A stretch of 64,000 nt of DNA from Halomonas sp. 1513 (GTDB lineage Bacteria; Pseudomonadota; Gammaproteobacteria; Pseudomonadales; Halomonadaceae). Location of the stretch: NCBI GenBank assembly GCA_001971685.1, contig CP019326.1, forward strand, positions 1,798,001 through 1,862,000, in the 5' to 3' direction. The translations under genes were made by a program, and so were the position numbers. Shown in pieces: positions 1 to 12,400 of this stretch (the first letter of the stretch is position 1; each line of letters starts with the position of its first letter). The notes beneath the pieces were generated by a model. The model was not told where the DNA came from and searched no databases. It was given only the letters and a program-made list of their open reading frames with translations.

Positions 1-108
1 GATATCGCGCCAGGCTCGCGACCTGTGCTCCGGTGCCAGGTCGCCGGTGCGGAAGTGCACATGCGGTAACCCTTGGTCGAGATAGTGGGTCGAATCGGAT
101 CGTGGCAC
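1..108 (-). CDS. Partial regulator, probable AraC family, N-terminal fragment
   Basis: An open frame of 36 codons on the minus strand starts with GTG at 108-106 and runs off the left edge. An AGGAG at 120-116 lies seven bases upstream of that GTG, which makes the start credible. The predicted peptide carries the stretch FRTGDLAPEHRSRAWRDI (residues 19-36). This resembles the opening of the AraC-type effector-binding domain, where a short strand is followed by D-L-P and a helix with R-x-x-x-W-R. The DNA-binding half would lie outside the window. It is divergent from the tolC-led operon and could regulate it, but that is inference from position. The family call rests on a short motif, so it is moderate at best. 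Confidence 0.5.
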   Translation of the reverse strand, partial: MPRSDSTHYLDQGLPHVHFRTGDLAPEHRSRAWRDI

Positions 109-271
109 AGCGTTTCTCCTGCCGTATCGGTCATTCGGCCTCAGTCATTGGCCCTGCGCTAAGAAAAAATCGTCGGAGAGCGCGGACAATCTGGCGTGAT
201 GTATGGCACAGAGTGTCGCGCTGTAGGCTGGCTCAGTCGTTAGAATGACGGAAATCACTAATTTGTAAAAC

Positions 272-286
272 CGTGTTACTAACACG
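272..286. promoter_or_regulatory. 15-bp palindrome, candidate operator upstream of tolC
   Basis: CGTGTTA-C-TAACACG is a perfect inverted repeat with 7-bp arms. It lies 43 bases before the tolC start, in the 220-base region between the divergent regulator fragment and tolC. Position and symmetry fit a regulator binding site. No clear sigma-70 promoter was found, and nothing else was recognised in 109-328. Confidence 0.4.
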
Positions 287-328
287 TGCTCCAACGCAGG
301 GAGCCTCGTTTCGAGGAGTGGTACAACA

Positions 329-1708
329 ATGAGCAGGGCATTACCCCGCCGTTATCTGCTGCCGCTGGCGGCGGCGTCGCTGCTGGTGGCGCCGTTGGCG
401 TCGGCCACCAGCCTGATGCAGGCCTATGAGCTGGCCAGGCAGAACGACCCCCAGTTCCAGGCAGATTTCTACGGCAAGCAGGCTACCGATGAGCGTTACG
501 ACCAGGCCCGAGCGGCGCTGCTGCCCCAGGTCTCGGCCAACGCCAGCTACACCGAGACCTCGCAGAACATCGTCAGCACCGACAATGAGGTGTTCGACAG
601 CGGCAGTACCAGTTTTCCTACCACCGTCTATGGTATCTCCCTCGAGCAGTCAGTCTACGACTATTCGCGCTGGGCCGCATTTCGCCAGGCCGACACCGAG
701 ACCCAGCAGGCGGCATCTGAGCTAGAAGTGGCGCGCCAGGACCTGGTGCTGCGCGTCGCCGAGCGCTATTTCGATGCGCTGGCACTCTACGAGAACCTGA
801 CCTTCCTGCAGGCCGAGAAGGAGGAGGTCGAGACCAATCTCAACGAGGCCCGGGCGCGCTACGAAGATGGCCTGTCCCGCGAGGTAGATCTGCTCGATGC
901 CGAGTCGCGCCTGCTGCAGGTGGAGTCGCGGGAGCTCGAGGTCGAGAACTCGCTGCGCGATGCATTGAACGGCCTGGAGGAGATCACTGGCACCCTGCCG
1001 GATCGCCTCAAGCCGGTGAGCGACGAGCTCGCGCTGGAGCGCCCCGACCCTGACGATCAAGAGGAGTGGACGCGCCTCGGGCTTGAGCGCAACCCGCGCC
1101 TGCAGGCCGCCGAGCTGGCCATGGAGGTCGCCAATCAGGAGGTGAGGGTGCGCCGTGGGGGGCATCTGCCGACCCTGGGGTTGAGCGTCAGCTACGAGAA
1201 CGACGACACCGAGGGCTCGCTGTTCGGCGGCGGTAGCCAGGTGGAAACCCAGATCGCACGACTCGACCTGAATATTCCCATCTACAGCGGCGGCATGGTC
1301 TCGTCCCAGGTGCGCGAGGGCGAGCAGCTGATCGAGGTGAGCCGCTCGCGTCACGATCAGGTGCGTCGCGAGCTCGACCGCGAGGTGCGCGCCGGCTATC
1401 AGGGCATCCTCACCGCCATGTCCCGCGAGCGCGCCCTGAGCGAATCGCTGCGCACCAACCAGCGCATCGTCGAGTCGCGCCAGGTTGGCTATGAATCCGG
1501 GGTGACGCCGCTGCTCGACCTGCTCGACGCCGAGCGCGAGCTGTTCTTCGCCCGCAGTGAGCTGGCCGGCGCCCGCTACGACTACCTGCTCGGCGTACTG
1601 CGCTTGCGGCATGCCGCGGGAGTGATCAACGCAGAAGATCTCCAGCAGATCGATGCCCTACTCGATGAGCCCGTCGATGTCTTCGCTAGCCAGCAGCCAA
1701 GCTTCTGA
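329..1708 (+). CDS. tolC: TolC-family outer membrane channel protein
   Basis: This 459-residue protein is of normal length for the TolC outer membrane efflux family. Residues 1-26 form a Sec signal peptide with a basic start (RALPRR), a Leu/Ala-rich core and an A-S-A type cleavage region. The rest is rich in charged heptad-like helices, as in the two repeated halves of TolC that build the periplasmic tunnel. GAGGAG at 314-319 supports the start. Known family members trimerise and give an exit through the outer membrane for type I secretion and efflux. As the first gene of the operon that encodes a giant RTX/LEPR-XLL protein and several HlyD-like adaptors, it is probably the dedicated exit channel for that protein. 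A general efflux role is also possible. Confidence 0.88.
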   Translation: MSRALPRRYLLPLAAASLLVAPLASATSLMQAYELARQNDPQFQADFYGKQATDERYDQARAALLPQVSANASYTETSQNIVSTDNEVFDSGSTSFPTTVYGISLEQSVYDYSRWAAFRQADTETQQAASELEVARQDLVLRVAERYFDALALYENLTFLQAEKEEVETNLNEARARYEDGLSREVDLLDAESRLLQVESRELEVENSLRDALNGLEEITGTLPDRLKPVSDELALERPDPDDQEEWTRLGLERNPRLQAAELAMEVANQEVRVRRGGHLPTLGLSVSYENDDTEGSLFGGGSQVETQIARLDLNIPIYSGGMVSSQVREGEQLIEVSRSRHDQVRRELDREVRAGYQGILTAMSRERALSESLRTNQRIVESRQVGYESGVTPLLDLLDAERELFFARSELAGARYDYLLGVLRLRHAAGVINAEDLQQIDALLDEPVDVFASQQPSF

Positions 1709-2534
1709 GTCGGCTCGGCAGCAGGCCGACCGCCAGGTGGCGCGCATGCGCGCCTTCAGCGAGCGCCTTGGTCGGGGCCACTTTGAGGAGCACTCGGCCA
1801 AATGGCGGCCGGGGCAGTGGTCCGCGGTGCGTCACCTGATGGGGGTGCCCTTGAACGGCCTGAGCGCCCGTGAGCTGCAGCCGGCGCTGCCCGAACTGCT
1901 CAGCGAACTGGGCATGCGCGATGACGATCAGGCCGGCTTCCTCGCGCCGCTGCAGCAGGCGCCGCTGCCGCACTTCCTGCATCTTGGCGTCGAGGAGCAG
2001 CGCTGCAAGGTGTACTGGGAGGCGCCGCTGCCGACGTCGCCGCCGGCCGGGCGGTTCGCCCTCTACCGCGCCTGGAAGTGGCAGCCGGGCGAGGAGGCAA
2101 GCGTCTCGGAGTACCTGCTGGCCAGCTCGGCCAAGCAGGTGCGGGGCTGGATCGACGCCCAGTGCCAGGCCCTGCCGGACGACGTCGAGGATCTGCTCGA
2201 ACACCTCGAGATCCAGTTTGCCTTGAGGCAGCTGCCCTGGCCGCCGGTCTGCGTGCGCATCGAAGAGCGCCAGCACGGCAGCGCCACGCCGCGGCACTCG
2301 ATCAACCTGCACCTGCACGGCGCGCGCCTGGCGCTAGGGCGGATCGCCGGGCCGCTGTTCGCTCTGGCCCGCTCCTGGCAGGTGGCGCCGCGCGCTGAGG
2401 TCCAGCGCTGGCTGGCGCAGCACGGCAACCAGATGCTCAGCAACCTTTCATTGGGGGTGGATCATCTCGATCGGCCCTTCTTCACCTGCTACTACGGCGG
2501 CCGCGCCGCCCAACATGCTAACCAGGAGCACTAG
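1653..2534 (+). CDS. Conserved-looking hypothetical protein of the giant-protein export operon
   Basis: I do not recognise this protein (293 residues from the first ATG). It has no signal peptide and no membrane segment. It is mainly polar with many Trp residues, a central WKW and a C-terminal region ending in FFTCYYGGRAAQ. The start is uncertain: 1653, 1665 and 1677 are in-frame ATGs inside the end of tolC without clear ribosome sites, whereas ATG 1746 follows AGGTGG with good spacing and would give a 262-residue protein. The reading frame is coding in character and is followed five bases later by the SapC-family gene, so it belongs to the operon. A cytoplasmic accessory or chaperone for the giant substrate is a reasonable guess from context only. 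Confidence 0.6.
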   Translation: MPYSMSPSMSSLASSQASESARQQADRQVARMRAFSERLGRGHFEEHSAKWRPGQWSAVRHLMGVPLNGLSARELQPALPELLSELGMRDDDQAGFLAPLQQAPLPHFLHLGVEEQRCKVYWEAPLPTSPPAGRFALYRAWKWQPGEEASVSEYLLASSAKQVRGWIDAQCQALPDDVEDLLEHLEIQFALRQLPWPPVCVRIEERQHGSATPRHSINLHLHGARLALGRIAGPLFALARSWQVAPRAEVQRWLAQHGNQMLSNLSLGVDHLDRPFFTCYYGGRAAQHANQEH

Positions 2535-2539
2535 TCACG

Positions 2540-3343
2540 ATGGCAACGCAACTCCTCATCTACCGCAACGTACAGCCCATCACCCGCGACAAGCACAGCG
2601 AGCTGTCGCTTAAGGTCAGTCAGGACTTCGGCTTCGCCGCCGAGGTCAATTCGGTGCCGCTGATGGCGGCGGAGTTTCCGGCCGCCGCCAGCGACCTGCC
2701 GATCGTTTTCACCGACGCCGACGACGGCGTGCTGCCGGTGGCCGTGCTCGGCCTGGCCCAGGACAGCAACCTGATGGTCGACAGCGACGGCCAGTGGCGC
2801 GGCGAATACGTCCCCGCCTTCCTGCGTCGCTATCCCTTCGTGTTTGCCTCCAGCGAGGAGGGCAAGACCTTCACCCTGTGTATCGATGACAGCTATCCGG
2901 GCATCAACGCCGAGGGCAAGGGCGAGCGCTTCTTCGACAGCGAAGGCCAGCGCACCCAGTACCTGGAGCGAGTGCTGAGCTTCCTGCAGGACTACCAGGC
3001 CCACTTCCAGCGCACCCGCGCCTTCGGCAAGCGGCTGATGGAGCTCGACCTGCTCGAGGACGTGCAGGCCCAGGTGCGCCAGGGCGAGGGCGGCTCGCGC
3101 ACCTTGACCGGCTTCAAGGCGGTCAATCGCAGCAAGCTCAAGGGCATCGATGACAACGCCCTGAAGGCGATGCTGGCCAGCGATGAGCTGGAGCTGCTGT
3201 ATATCCACCTGCAGTCGATGCGCAACTTCAACCGCTTGAGCCGGCTGGCGCGCGGCGGCGAGCGGGTCGAGGCCCAGGCCAAGGGCGACCCGGCCGAGCA
3301 GCGCGTCGAGAGCACCAGCGAGGACGATGCGCCGGTGCACTGA
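2540..3343 (+). CDS. SapC-family protein
   Basis: This 267-residue protein matches the SapC family (named from surface-layer secretion loci) across its length: an N-terminal LLIYRNVQPITRDKH block, the FLRRYPFVF motif near residue 95, the TLCID stretch near 115 and the helical LSFLQDYQAHFQRT region. No signal peptide or membrane span is visible. Its biochemical role is unknown. Family members are often found beside surface-layer or type I secretion genes. AGGAG at 2524-2528 precedes the ATG by 11 bases. The gene lies between the uncharacterised protein and the giant LEPR-XLL protein, so a role in export or surface assembly of that protein is likely but inferred. Confidence 0.82.
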   Translation: MATQLLIYRNVQPITRDKHSELSLKVSQDFGFAAEVNSVPLMAAEFPAAASDLPIVFTDADDGVLPVAVLGLAQDSNLMVDSDGQWRGEYVPAFLRRYPFVFASSEEGKTFTLCIDDSYPGINAEGKGERFFDSEGQRTQYLERVLSFLQDYQAHFQRTRAFGKRLMELDLLEDVQAQVRQGEGGSRTLTGFKAVNRSKLKGIDDNALKAMLASDELELLYIHLQSMRNFNRLSRLARGGERVEAQAKGDPAEQRVESTSEDDAPVH

Positions 3344-3439
3344 CGCACCCACCATACCCCGCGCCACCGAGTCACGCTTCCGTCGGCCGATGTGCTCTCC
3401 CCCGGAGCCATCGGGCCGCGGTCAGCCAGGAGAACCGCC

Positions 3440-6400
3440 ATGAACCGCCCCTTCCAGCCCACCCGTAAGCCGTTGGCCACCCTGGTCGCCAAGCTGACGC
3501 GCAAGCGCAGCCGCGCCCAGGCGCAGAAGTCGCGCTTCGTCTTCGAAGGGCTCGAGCCGCGCATGCTGCTCTCTGCCGACCCTCTGTCGGTAGCGCTGGA
3601 GGCGGCCACCGATCTGGAAGTGCGGGTGGTGGAGGAGGGTAATCAGAAGCAGCTGCAGTTCCTCGACCTCAACGGTGAGGACGGTCCGGAGCTGATCGAG
3701 GGCATGGCGCTGGGTGATGTAATCAGCGTCGAGGTCGAGGCCAGCAACGAGGACGATCGGTTCAGCTTCAACGATGATAACGGGCTGCTTGGCGATGCCG
3801 ACCACCTGACGTTCACCTTCCTGGGGGAGGAAGGCGGCAACAATATTCTCGATCTGACCGGGGCGGAAGATCTCGACATCGTGTTCGACGGCGGCGACGA
3901 CGATGATCGAATCGTTTATGGCGGCGACCAGGGTGGCGAGTGGCTGCTCGACGGCGACGAAAGCGGCAAGGGCAACTTTCACAACCTGTCGTTCAGCGGC
4001 GTGGTCGAGGTCGAGCTCGACGACAGCGACGCCGAGCATCGCGTGGCCTCGGTCAACGCGGGCAGTTTCTTCGCGGTATTGAATGAAGGCAGCGTGCTGG
4101 TGGGCGAGGAGCCCGAGGACGACGAGTACCAGGGCATCACCCTAAGCGGCGTTCACGGCCTCGACGGTCGTTCGGACGACACCCTGAGCTATATCGAGTA
4201 CGACGAAGGCGTCGAGGTAGACCTCGGCAGCGGCACGGCTACCGGGTTTTCCGGCGACGTCAGCGGCTTCGGCATCCTCGAGGGGTCGAACGCCGATGAC
4301 GTCCTGATCGCCGGCGACGGCGGGGTGACCCTACGCGGCCTGGCCGGTAACGACATCCTCGAGAGCGGCAGCGGCGACGACACCCTCGAAGGGGGGGCCG
4401 ACGAGAACCTGCTGATCTCGCGCGGCGGCCAGGACACCTTCGTCAGTGACGACGACGCCCTGGACAGCTATCTGGTGGAGCGCGACAGCGGCAACATCAC
4501 GCTTTCCAGCGACGGCGAGGCCACAGTCAGCGTTGGTGATACCACGGTACTGAGCTTCTCGCACCACCCCGAGGAGATCATCCTCGGCGCCTCCGCCGAA
4601 AGCAACGGGATGACCCTGGACGCCAGCGAGTATGGACTCGGGGGGGTGACCTTCCAGCTACAGGGCGAAGAGGTCACCGCCATCGGCAGCGACCAGGACG
4701 ACTTCTTCCTGCTCTCCGCCGACGGTAGCGGCAGTATCGACGGTGGCGAGAACAGCGACGAGGACCAGCTGCGCCTCGAGGCCGACGCCGATATGACGCT
4801 GACCGACACCTCGCTCAGCGTCGATGGCAATGCGCTATATGTGCTCGAGAACGTCGAGTTGGCGATCCTGATCGGCGGCGAGGGTGATAACGAGCTCAAT
4901 GCCAGTGAGTTCTCCGGCGACGTGCGCCTGGAGGGTGTGGCCGGTGCCAATGTGCTGCGCGGCGGCGACGGCGACGACCTGCTGATCGGCGGTGCCGGCG
5001 ACGATCATCTCTACGGGGGCGGCGGCGACGACGTGCTGTTCGGCAACACCGGCAGCAATACCCTCAACGGCGGCGACGGCGAGAACCGCGTGATGGGCGC
5101 CTCGAGCAGCTTCCTCGAACTCGACGACGACCAACTGCTGCACGGCGACGCGGTGGCCGAGTACGAACTGGTGTGGGACGGCGACCCCGATGAGGCGGTG
5201 CAGTTCTTCTATGACGGCGACGAGATCGGCGAGGCCATCGCCGCCGACGCCGAGGCGCTGCAGATCCAGCGCTTGCTCGAGGCGACTCCCGAGATCGGCG
5301 AGGGAAACGTCCAGGTCGCCAGCGGGTTGAATGAAGACGGCGAGCGCTTCTGGACGGTGCGCTTCCTCAACGACTTTATGGCCGTCGACGAGCAGGGCGA
5401 ATTCGCCCTGGCGTTGGCCACTCTGGGTGTGGCCCAGGCCAGCGCCGGCAGCGCCAGCCACGACGCGGTCAAGAAGCAGTCGCGCCAGGTCGGGCGTGAC
5501 TCGCTGGAGAATATCCACGGCGGCATCCTGCAGGCCATCGAGGGCGGCTACACCCGCCTCGACGCCAGTGCCTTCACGGGCGAGGTGTATCTGGAGGGCG
5601 GCAGCGGCAACGACACCCTGATCGGCGGTCAGGGCGTGAGCGAGTTCAACGCCCAGGCCGGCGACAACCACCTGATCGCCGGTGCCGGCGAGAACATCGT
5701 GGTCGGCGGCAGCGGCGAGGACCACCTCGAGCTGCGCCTCGACGATGCCATCGAGTCGGTCACCCTCGACGGCGACACCTTCACCCTCGAAGACGACGCT
5801 GCGTCCACTGAATCTACCTATGAAGCGGTGGAGCGGGTCTCGATCATTCGCCAGGGCGATGCCGATCTGGATGTCGACGCCAGCGGCTACCACGGCATCT
5901 CCGCGGCTACTGCGCTTGCCGACCTGCTCGGCGAGGAGGACTTCGCGGCGATCTTCTCCGCCGAGGACGAACCCGGCGAGATCGAAGAGGAGAGCGGCGA
6001 TATTCAAGGCGCGCTGCGGCTCGGGGTCAGCGTTGGTGACGCCGACCCGCAGGTGGTCTCGCTGGATGGCGTGCGTACCCTGGGTAATCTGGTCGAGGCG
6101 CTGGGCAGCGTCGACGGCCTCGAGGCACGGCTCGAACTGGCCGACGGCACCCTGATGCTCGAGGCCGAAAGCGACATGACCCTCGAGGCCCTCGGCGAGG
6201 GCGACCAGCAGGACGCCGTCGAAACGCTGTTCGACGCGCTCGGCCTTGCGCTGGGTGACCTGGGCAGCGAGACGGCGAGCGCCCAGCTGCAGGCCGGCGG
6301 GGTGCGGATCGCCATGCAGGGGGCGGGCAACCTGACCGCCACCGGCAGCGGCGGCAACGACCGTTTTGAGCTGGACGAGGCCGGCGAGCACGACCTCGAC

Positions 6401-9400
6401 GGCGGCGGTGGCGACAACACCCTGGTGGCGCTTCATGCCGGCGATATGACCCTGGATGCCGATAGCCTGACGTACGCCATCGACGGCGATGACGACGACC
6501 TGGAGACCTCCTTCAGCGATATTGGCAGCGTGGTGCTGGAGGTGGCCGAGGGCGTGGACGCAGCCGATATCGACGCCAGCGACTTCGACGGCGATGCCCT
6601 GACCCTGCGCAGCGGCGTGGCCGGCGAGCTGATCGGCTCGAACCAGGTGGCGACCGACTTCATGATCGATATCGGTGATGCCGATCTCGAGGAAGACGCC
6701 ATCGAGATCACCAGCGGCCATCAGTCTAGCCGCATCGAGGTGATGGCCGATGCCGGCGATAGCGTCGACGATCTGTCGGCGTTCGATCCGATCAGGTTTG
6801 TCGACGGCGATGCTGAGATCAACTATGTGTGGTTCGGCGACGTGACCCTAGGCGACGATGTCGATATCAGCCTCGATGAAGAGGTCACGCTGGCCGCCAG
6901 CGGCATCCTGACCCTCGACGGTGCCTCGATCAGCACCGGCGGCAGCCACGACCTCACTCTGGTGGCCGACGGCGTGGTGCTCGACGGTGCGATACTCGAT
7001 ATCGCCGGTGACCTGAGCATCGAGGCCGCCGGGATCGAGGTCCACGGCGGCAGTGTGCTGGAAGCCGGCGGCGCTCTGGGCCTCTACGCCCAGCCGATGG
7101 GCTTTTTCAACGGCTCGCCGGCCAATGGCTTTGTCGACGTGGGCCTGTTCGACCTGTCGGTGGTCATCGGCGATGCGCGCCTCGAGGCGGCGAAGATCGA
7201 TATCGAGTCGCGCATCGACAATCCGGACCGCTCGCTGGTCTTGTTCGACAGCGGCAACAGCTGGGTCGACATGGGCCTGGACGCCGCCACCGACTTCGTC
7301 GAAGGACTGTCGCTGTTCGGCAGCATCTCGACGCTGATCGCCGAGAGCCTGATCGATATCGGCGCCGACGCCGAACTGATCGCCGAGGGCGATATCAACA
7401 TCGACAGCATCGTGGTGCTCGAGGCCTCGGTGGAGCCCACCAAGTCCTGGGGCGTGGGGGTCTCGGTCAGCACCCTGATCGCCCACTCCAATATCCATGT
7501 TCACGGTGAACTGCACGCCCAAGAGGGCGATATCAATATCAACAGCCGCGTTGATACCACCCAGTCGGTGACCTCGTCACCCTCGGCGGTCAAGGGCTTT
7601 GCCGGCTCGGCGGCGGTGGCGGTGCTCGATACTCAGTCCCGCGCCATGGTGTGGGATGATGCCGAGCTCACCGCCGAAGCGGATGAGGACGGCAACGGCG
7701 GCAATATCCGCGTCGATGCGCGGACACTCGAGCGCAGCGCGGTGTCGTCCACCTCGGCGGCCAAGAAGGGCAAGGTCGGCGTGGCCATCGCCTTGGGTGT
7801 CGAGAACGGCATCACCGAGGCGCAGCTGGCCGGCGACGTACGCGCTGACAATGCGGTAAACGTCAATGCCGATACCCGCCGCGAGGCGATCTCTGGCACC
7901 TTCTTTGTCTATATCCCCAAGAGCGCCAACGGCGTCAGCGCCTCGGCGGGCACTGCCGCAGCTAGCCCCTCCGGGGTGGTGGACGGCTTGGAGAAGAGCG
8001 CCAAGGATCTCGGCAAGTCGCCGCTGGTGCTGCTCGAGCCGATCTCCTCCAAGCTCAAGAGCGTGGTTTCCGGTCTCTTTAGTGACGACAGCGACAAGGA
8101 CAGCACCGCCAAGACCGCCGACAGCGGCGAGAAGCTCGACCTGGCCGCGGCGGTCGCGGTAATGATCGACAACAACGTCGCCGAGGCGCGCCTGGGCCTG
8201 GACGAAGGCCGCAATCGCGATGGCGAGGTGGTCGACACCCGTACCGTCATCGATGCCGACGGCGACGTCGAAGTAGAGGCGGTCAGCGCCCATCGTCCCA
8301 GCGTCAACGCCAGCGGTTCGGCGGCCAAGGACAGCAGCGCCGGCACCGACAGCGACAATCCGCTCAAGCGCTGGCTCAAGTCCAAGGTCACCGACTCCAA
8401 GGAGTCCAGCGGCAGCAGCGAGGGCAGTGCCAAGGACAAGAAGAGCGACAAGACCAGCAAGGACAAAGAGGACAAGACCGCCGCGGTGGCGATCTCCGGC
8501 GCCGTCAGCGTGGGCATCCAGGACAATGTCGCCAACGCCAGCATCGAGGGCAATGTCGACCTGGACGCCGGCGGGCGCATCGACGTCTCCGCCGACAGCC
8601 TCAACGAGATCGATCCCAACGGGCTCTTCCACGCCCAGGTGTACAACGAGATTCGCTCGCTGGCCGAAGGCGATACTGGTGCCAAATACGCCAGCAGCGA
8701 TAGCGTCGAGTCACTCGGCAACGGCGATACCGTCATCGTCGAGGACGGCCATAGCGCTGGCGGTGAAGCGGGTAACCTCTATGCCTACACGGGCGAGAGT
8801 CGCAGCAATATCGACCTCAGCGAAGAGGATTTCGGCGATGCGGAGCGCTGGGAGCGGGTCGGCACGCCGCTGGAGCAGCAGATTCCCGAGCTGATCAGCA
8901 CCCTGGCCGGCTACATGACCAGCAACTTTGGCCTCAAGGGCAGCTTCGACAGCTGGACCCAGGCTACCGCAGAAGGCGAAAAGCTGGCGATCGCCGGTGC
9001 CGGCAATGTCTTCCTGCTCGGCCAGGACAGCGACGCGCGGATCCGCGACGGCGCGCGGCTCAACGTCGAGGGCCAGGACGACCTGGCCGAGCTCGATGAT
9101 CTCAACGGTGACCAGCACATCGCGGTCAATGCGCGCAGCGCCAACGACCTGTTCAATGTGGTCGGCAACTTGAAGCTTGGCGGCATCGGCGGAGCGGGCT
9201 CGTTCAATGCCGAGAAGTGGCAGAAGGCGATCTTCAGCTCGCCAAGCTTCGGCAGCAAGTCCGACGGCGTGGCGATCGGCGCCGCCGCGACCACTAACCT
9301 GCTCGCCAGCCAGTCGACGGCGGAGATCGAATCCAACGTGGTACTGCTGGCTGATAGTCTCGATGTCAGTGCCGACACCTCGAGCCTGGTGCTCGGCATC

Positions 9401-12400
9401 GGCGCCTCGGGCGGCAAGGCGGAAAAGCTCGCCTTCAACGCCTCGGCGGTGGCCAACGTCATCGACAACCGGACCCATGCCAGCATCGCCGAGGACGCCC
9501 TGATCAAGGTGGGCAACGGCGAGGTCGATGAGGACGGCCCGGCGCTGCGCGTCAGCGCCAACGACGAGACCTATGCCATCAACCTCACCGGCAGCTTCTC
9601 GACCTCCGGCCAGGCCGCGGTAGGCGCCTCGGCGGCGGTCAGCGTGGTGGATCGCGATACCCAGGCCTGGATCGGTACCGCGAGCAGCGACGCGATCGTC
9701 TCGAACCCCGCGGGTACGCTGCTGGTCGGCGGCGACCTGGAGGTCAGCGCCGCCAACAGCGGCGTGGTGGTGAATCTCGCCGTGGCGGGTACCAAGGCCG
9801 GCGGCAAGGACAGCAACTCGGGGGGCGGCAGCAGCGGCAGCAGCAGCGATGACCCTGGCAAGCTGCCCAACAACCAGGCCAACTACGACAACGTCATCGC
9901 CGAGTTCAGCGGCAAGGCCGGCCAAGGCGGCGGCGGTGGCGGCGGTGGCGGCGAGAAAGGCCTCGCCATCTCCGGCGCGGCCATCGTGCACGTAGGAGAA
10001 GACAACGCCGTGGCGGCGATCCGCGGGTTGGAAAAAGTCGCCGTTGACGGCGACGTGGCGGTGACCGCCTACGATTCGACGCATATCGGCATGCTCGCCG
10101 GCGGGGCCGCGCTCTCGACCTCCAGCAAGTCGGTGGCGGTGGCCGGTGCCGCCGCGGTGGCCATCCAGGGCGGCGAGACCGTCGCCGAGGTGGCCGATAT
10201 CGGCGACTGGAGCAGCGGCAACCTGGCCATCGAGGCCGAACTCGAGGGTTGGAGCGTGGTGGCCGCCGCCGGCATGGCGGTGGCGACTGGCAAGAAGGGC
10301 GCCGGTGTGGCCGGCTCGGCTGCGGCGCTGGTCTCCCAGCGCAGCGTCGATGCGCGCCTGCTGCGCCTCGAGGCGGGGCAGATGGGCGAGCTGGGCATCA
10401 CCGCCCGCGACGCCTCCAACACCATCCTGATCGCCGGTGCCGTCGCCGCTGGCGGCAACGCCGGGATCGGCGCCGGCGCGGCGGTCAGCTTCATCAACCA
10501 CCGGGTCGAAGCGCTAAGCGACGGCGTGGGCGACGCCAGCGATGACGGGCGCGTCGAGGTCGATGCGCTGTCGGTGGTCGCCGAGAGCGAGGCGCTGGTG
10601 ATCTCCATGGCCGCGTCGGTAGGCGTGGCCACCGGCGGCAAGGGCTTCGGCCTGTCGGGCTCTGTGGGCATCAACTTGATCAGCAGTCTGACCCAGGCTG
10701 CGGTAGAAGACAGCCACTATCGGCTGGATGGCGATGCGCCCGATGTCGAGGTGCTGGCCACCGACCGCGCCAGCCTGTTTACCCTCTCTGGCGCTGTCGG
10801 GGTCGGTACCACCGCCGGGGTCGGTGCCGGTATCAGCATCAACTACGTGGGCGGCAATAGCGCCGTGCTCGGCGGCGACGAGGACGTCGAGGCAGGGGTG
10901 ATCGCACGGATGGAGGACAGCTCGCTGCGCGGCGCCCAAGAGGTCAGCGTGGCCGGGCGCAGCGTCGGGCTCAATCGCAGCCTGTCGATCGGCGCCGGGG
11001 CCAGCAAACAGGTGGCCGGGGCCGGTAGCCTGGCGGTCAACTGGCTGGAGAACAGCGTCGCCGCTTACGTGGCCGACAGCGACATCGTCGCCGACGGCGA
11101 CGTCAGCGTAGCCTCGCGTCAGCAGGGCCAACTGATCTCGATCACCGGGGCGGCGTCCGGCGCCGGCAAGGTGGCGATTGCCGGTAGCGTCAGCGTCAAC
11201 CTGATCGACACCCGTGGCCAGTCGCTGATCAGCGGCGGCAAGATCGTCAGCGGCGGCGATATCGATGTGGTGGCCGTCTCCGATACCCTGGTGGTCTCGG
11301 TGGCCTTCGGCGGCGCCGGGGCCGGCAAGGTAGGCCTGGCAGGTGCCATCACCGTCAACCTGATTTCCGGTCAGGCGGCGGCCATGGTCAACGACGGCGC
11401 CAAGCTCGAGGCCGACGGCGATATTCGCGTCGCCGCCGAGGATCGCGCCCGGGTGGTGGTAGTTTCCATCGGTGCCGCCGGTGCCGGTACGGTGGCCGGC
11501 GGCATCAGCAGCAGCACGGTGCAGACCGACAGCCTGATCCTGGCCAGCGTCAACGGCGCGACCCTCGAAGCGGGCGGCGATGTCGCGGTCGAAGCGGGGC
11601 TGATCGACAGCGATGACAGCCTCGACCTGGCGGCGCTGGGCCTCAGCCAGGATGAGTTGGCCAATGCCAACACCCAGGATGACGACGAGAACGAGGGTGA
11701 GGAGTCACGCGCGATGGAAGCGCGCGACTTCTCCAACATGGATTTCTCCTCCGGGGTGATCAATATCAGCATCGCCGGGGCGGCGGCCGGCAAGGCCTCC
11801 GGTTCGGCGGCGGTGGGGCTCAACTGGATGCGCTCCACGGTGCGCGCCGAAATCACCAACGAGGCGGTGGTCACGGCGCAGGGCGATGTGGACGTGATCG
11901 CCCGCGACAACAAGGGCCTGGCCAACTTCGCCTTCGGCCTGGCCGCTGCCGGTTCGCTGGCCGGCGGTGCGGCGCTGTCGTTCAACTACATCGGCGGCGA
12001 TCCCACCGACCCCTCGCGGACTATCGATGAAACCAGCGACGAGTCGGCCGACTACGACGACGAATTCTTGACGCTCGATGGCGGCAACGGCAACAGCGAC
12101 TACGTCGAGGGCCAGGTCGCCGCGGTGATCAGCGGCTCGACGGTGACCGGCGATAGCGTCACGGTGGATGCCCACACCCAGACCCAGCTGCTCAACCTCT
12201 CCGCCGGTGGCGCCGCCGCCGGCAAGGTGGCGCTGGCGGGGTCGATCGGCATCAACTTCACCGAGCACGATGTGCTCGCCAGCATCGATGATTGCGCCGA
12301 GGTGACCGCCCGTGAGGGTGATATCACTGTCACGGCCACGGTAACGCCGATCATGATCAACGTTGCCGGGGCCGCGGCAGTCGGCGGCGCCGCAGGGCTG

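Noticed and set aside
33..248. Rightward ORF of 71 codons at the left end
   Set aside because: It overlaps the better supported minus-strand regulator start and the intergenic region, has an unnatural composition and lacks a ribosome site.
3392..3439. Upstream GTG start for the giant protein
   Set aside because: No Shine-Dalgarno sequence precedes it, whereas ATG 3440 has AGGAGA at ideal spacing.
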